Shown: in pieces, positions 22,333-23,408 of the stretch
Layout: every line of letters begins with the position of its first letter
Numbering within the stretch: the first letter of the stretch is position 1
IMG/VR virus record: IMGVR_UViG_3300031630_000031
Span: 1 to 23,408 of that record
Source of the DNA: a virus
Strand: one strand, 5' to 3'
DNA length: 23,408 nucleotides
Position numbers and translations under genes: made by a program
The notes under the pieces: model-generated
What the model was told of the DNA's origin: nothing
Databases searched by the model: none
Seen by the model: the letters and a program-made list of their open reading frames with translations, nothing else

Positions 22333-23408
22333 ATGTCAAATCTAAGTTTTACAAATACAGAGATAATTAGAAAACAACTTCTAATTAGAAACCTATCTGA
22401 CTCTTATGGGTATAGTGCGACGTTGCCTAAAAATTTTACGGACGGAGACTATTCAGTACAAAATACTAGTAATTTATCAGTTACCCCACAATTAGATGTT
22501 GTTGAGGTAGGGTCGGGAATACAACCTGCGGTGTCGGGGTTAAACATTTACGGACCCGAAGAATACGCATTTCATAGTGTGTCGAGTGTGATTAACGGAT
22601 TGGGAACTACTTTAAATTATTTCGATAGTTTTACTATTAGTTCTAATGTTGGTGGTTTAATTTCGATAGTGAGTGATGGTGCCGAAACCGCTGAGGGGGA
22701 TAGTACCATGGTTAGAATTGCGAGAGCGGAACTACAGGGGTTGGTGTTAGAAACTATGGGTGTTAAACTAAAGAGTTCTACGTTGGGTAGAATTAATGTG
22801 TTGGAGGCATTTAGTAATCCTGATACTGCGATGGGACTATTAACTGGTAGGGAACCACTTATTGAGAGAGATTATCAAATCACGGTGCCGGGTAGTCCAA
22901 TTACTAGAGCTGCGGAATACATCGGGAGAGTTTCAGGTGTTGAATTGCCCGTATCATACATACCGGGAGAGTTCTTCGAGAGTAATGTTGAGAAAGGTGG
23001 TGTTGAGAAATTTATAGATAAGGCAAAAGAACTTACGGGTAAAATCTTAAATTTAGATTTTAGTAGTGGTAAAAAAACATATAGTCAGAAGTTACTACAA
23101 TATACTTCAGGAGGACAAAAATCGAGATTATTTAAATCGGTAAATTATAACAAATACCAACCAAACTTTGACTCTTCGACAGACGGAGTGGTCAATAAAG
23201 CAATTGGATTTGTACAAGGACTAATCGGGTTAGACCCACCAGACGGAAAATTCTACATAGGGAGTGATACGGTGGACCCTGGGACGTTATTTACGTTCGA
23301 CAGTAAGTCTACATCGGAAAAGGGATATATGGTCTCAGGACCGTCCCGAATGGTTAAAGAATTTGAGGGTATCACACCTTTAAACACTTACCCTGAAAAT
23401 GGTAGGAA
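22333..23408 (+). CDS. Putative tail/baseplate structural protein (3' end outside window)
   Basis: The frame starts MSNLSFTNTEIIRKQLLIRN at 22333 and stays open for 358 codons to the end of the window. It is 25 nt behind the tape-measure stop and is probably co-transcribed; a weak AATATTTAA lies at 22318-22326. The sequence mixes helices (RIARAELQGLVLETMGVKLK) and Gly/Ser-rich loops with several PGSPITR/PVSYIPGEFFE segments, the style of hub or baseplate proteins. I do not recognise a specific family. Position right after the tape measure suggests a hub or tail-tip protein. Confidence 0.65.
   Translation, partial: MSNLSFTNTEIIRKQLLIRNLSDSYGYSATLPKNFTDGDYSVQNTSNLSVTPQLDVVEVGSGIQPAVSGLNIYGPEEYAFHSVSSVINGLGTTLNYFDSFTISSNVGGLISIVSDGAETAEGDSTMVRIARAELQGLVLETMGVKLKSSTLGRINVLEAFSNPDTAMGLLTGREPLIERDYQITVPGSPITRAAEYIGRVSGVELPVSYIPGEFFESNVEKGGVEKFIDKAKELTGKILNLDFSSGKKTYSQKLLQYTSGGQKSRLFKSVNYNKYQPNFDSSTDGVVNKAIGFVQGLIGLDPPDGKFYIGSDTVDPGTLFTFDSKSTSEKGYMVSGPSRMVKEFEGITPLNTYPENGR

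Overview
The window is a piece of the genome of a tailed phage with a contractile, T4-like (myovirus) tail. Products recognisable by eye include a family B DNA polymerase, an SNF2-type helicase, a tail sheath, a gp19-like tail tube, a gp26-like baseplate hub protein, a tape-measure-like protein, and neck proteins resembling T4 gp13, gp14 and gp15. The DNA is AT-rich. Most starts lack a good Shine-Dalgarno sequence and are preceded by A/T-rich leaders. Three replication-type genes carry upstream sequences matching, exactly or nearly, the Bacteroidota house-keeping promoter (TTTG or TTG, 19-20 nt, TAnnTTTG). Together these suggest a lytic phage of a Bacteroidota host. I saw no tRNA, CRISPR array, integrase or insertion sequence.

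Layout. 1-2458 (minus): five closely packed, mostly unrecognised genes, including a WYL-like protein, a protein with a duplicated Asp/Gly/Lys-rich segment, and an incomplete gene with a Gln/Pro/Thr repeat. 2516-4604 (plus): three genes that look like virion surface or adhesin parts. 4655-7561 (plus): DNA polymerase from its own host-type promoter, ending at a hairpin terminator shared with the convergent gp13-like neck gene (7613-8716, minus). 8746-9573 (minus): an unknown gene. 9693-10451 (plus): a DUF6011-like zinc-binding protein from a host-type promoter. 10441-12822 (minus): an unknown gene and the SNF2 helicase. 12887-23408 (mainly plus): the tail module, in order gp14-like, gp15-like, (a small ribbon-helix-helix gene, minus), sheath, HAD phosphatase-like protein, tube, gp26-like protein with an overlapping small frame, tape measure, and an incomplete structural gene.

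Three threads run across the window. (1) A 9-bp element, GATATTTAT, lies just upstream of at least nine virion-type genes or operons and always points the same way relative to the gene. It is probably the phage late promoter. The polymerase, DUF6011 and helicase genes instead have host-type promoters, so early and late units are interleaved. (2) Several proteins start with a short basic/hydrophobic peptide followed by I-x-E and a small residue, much like the capsid-targeting sequence of T4 internal proteins (cleaved after I/L-x-E). The WYL-like, HAD-like and two unknown proteins may therefore be packaged in the head and injected with the DNA. (3) The SNF2 helicase N-terminus and the DUF6011-like protein appear to share a roughly 30-residue module, three copies in two early genes. 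None of these was tested by a database search.
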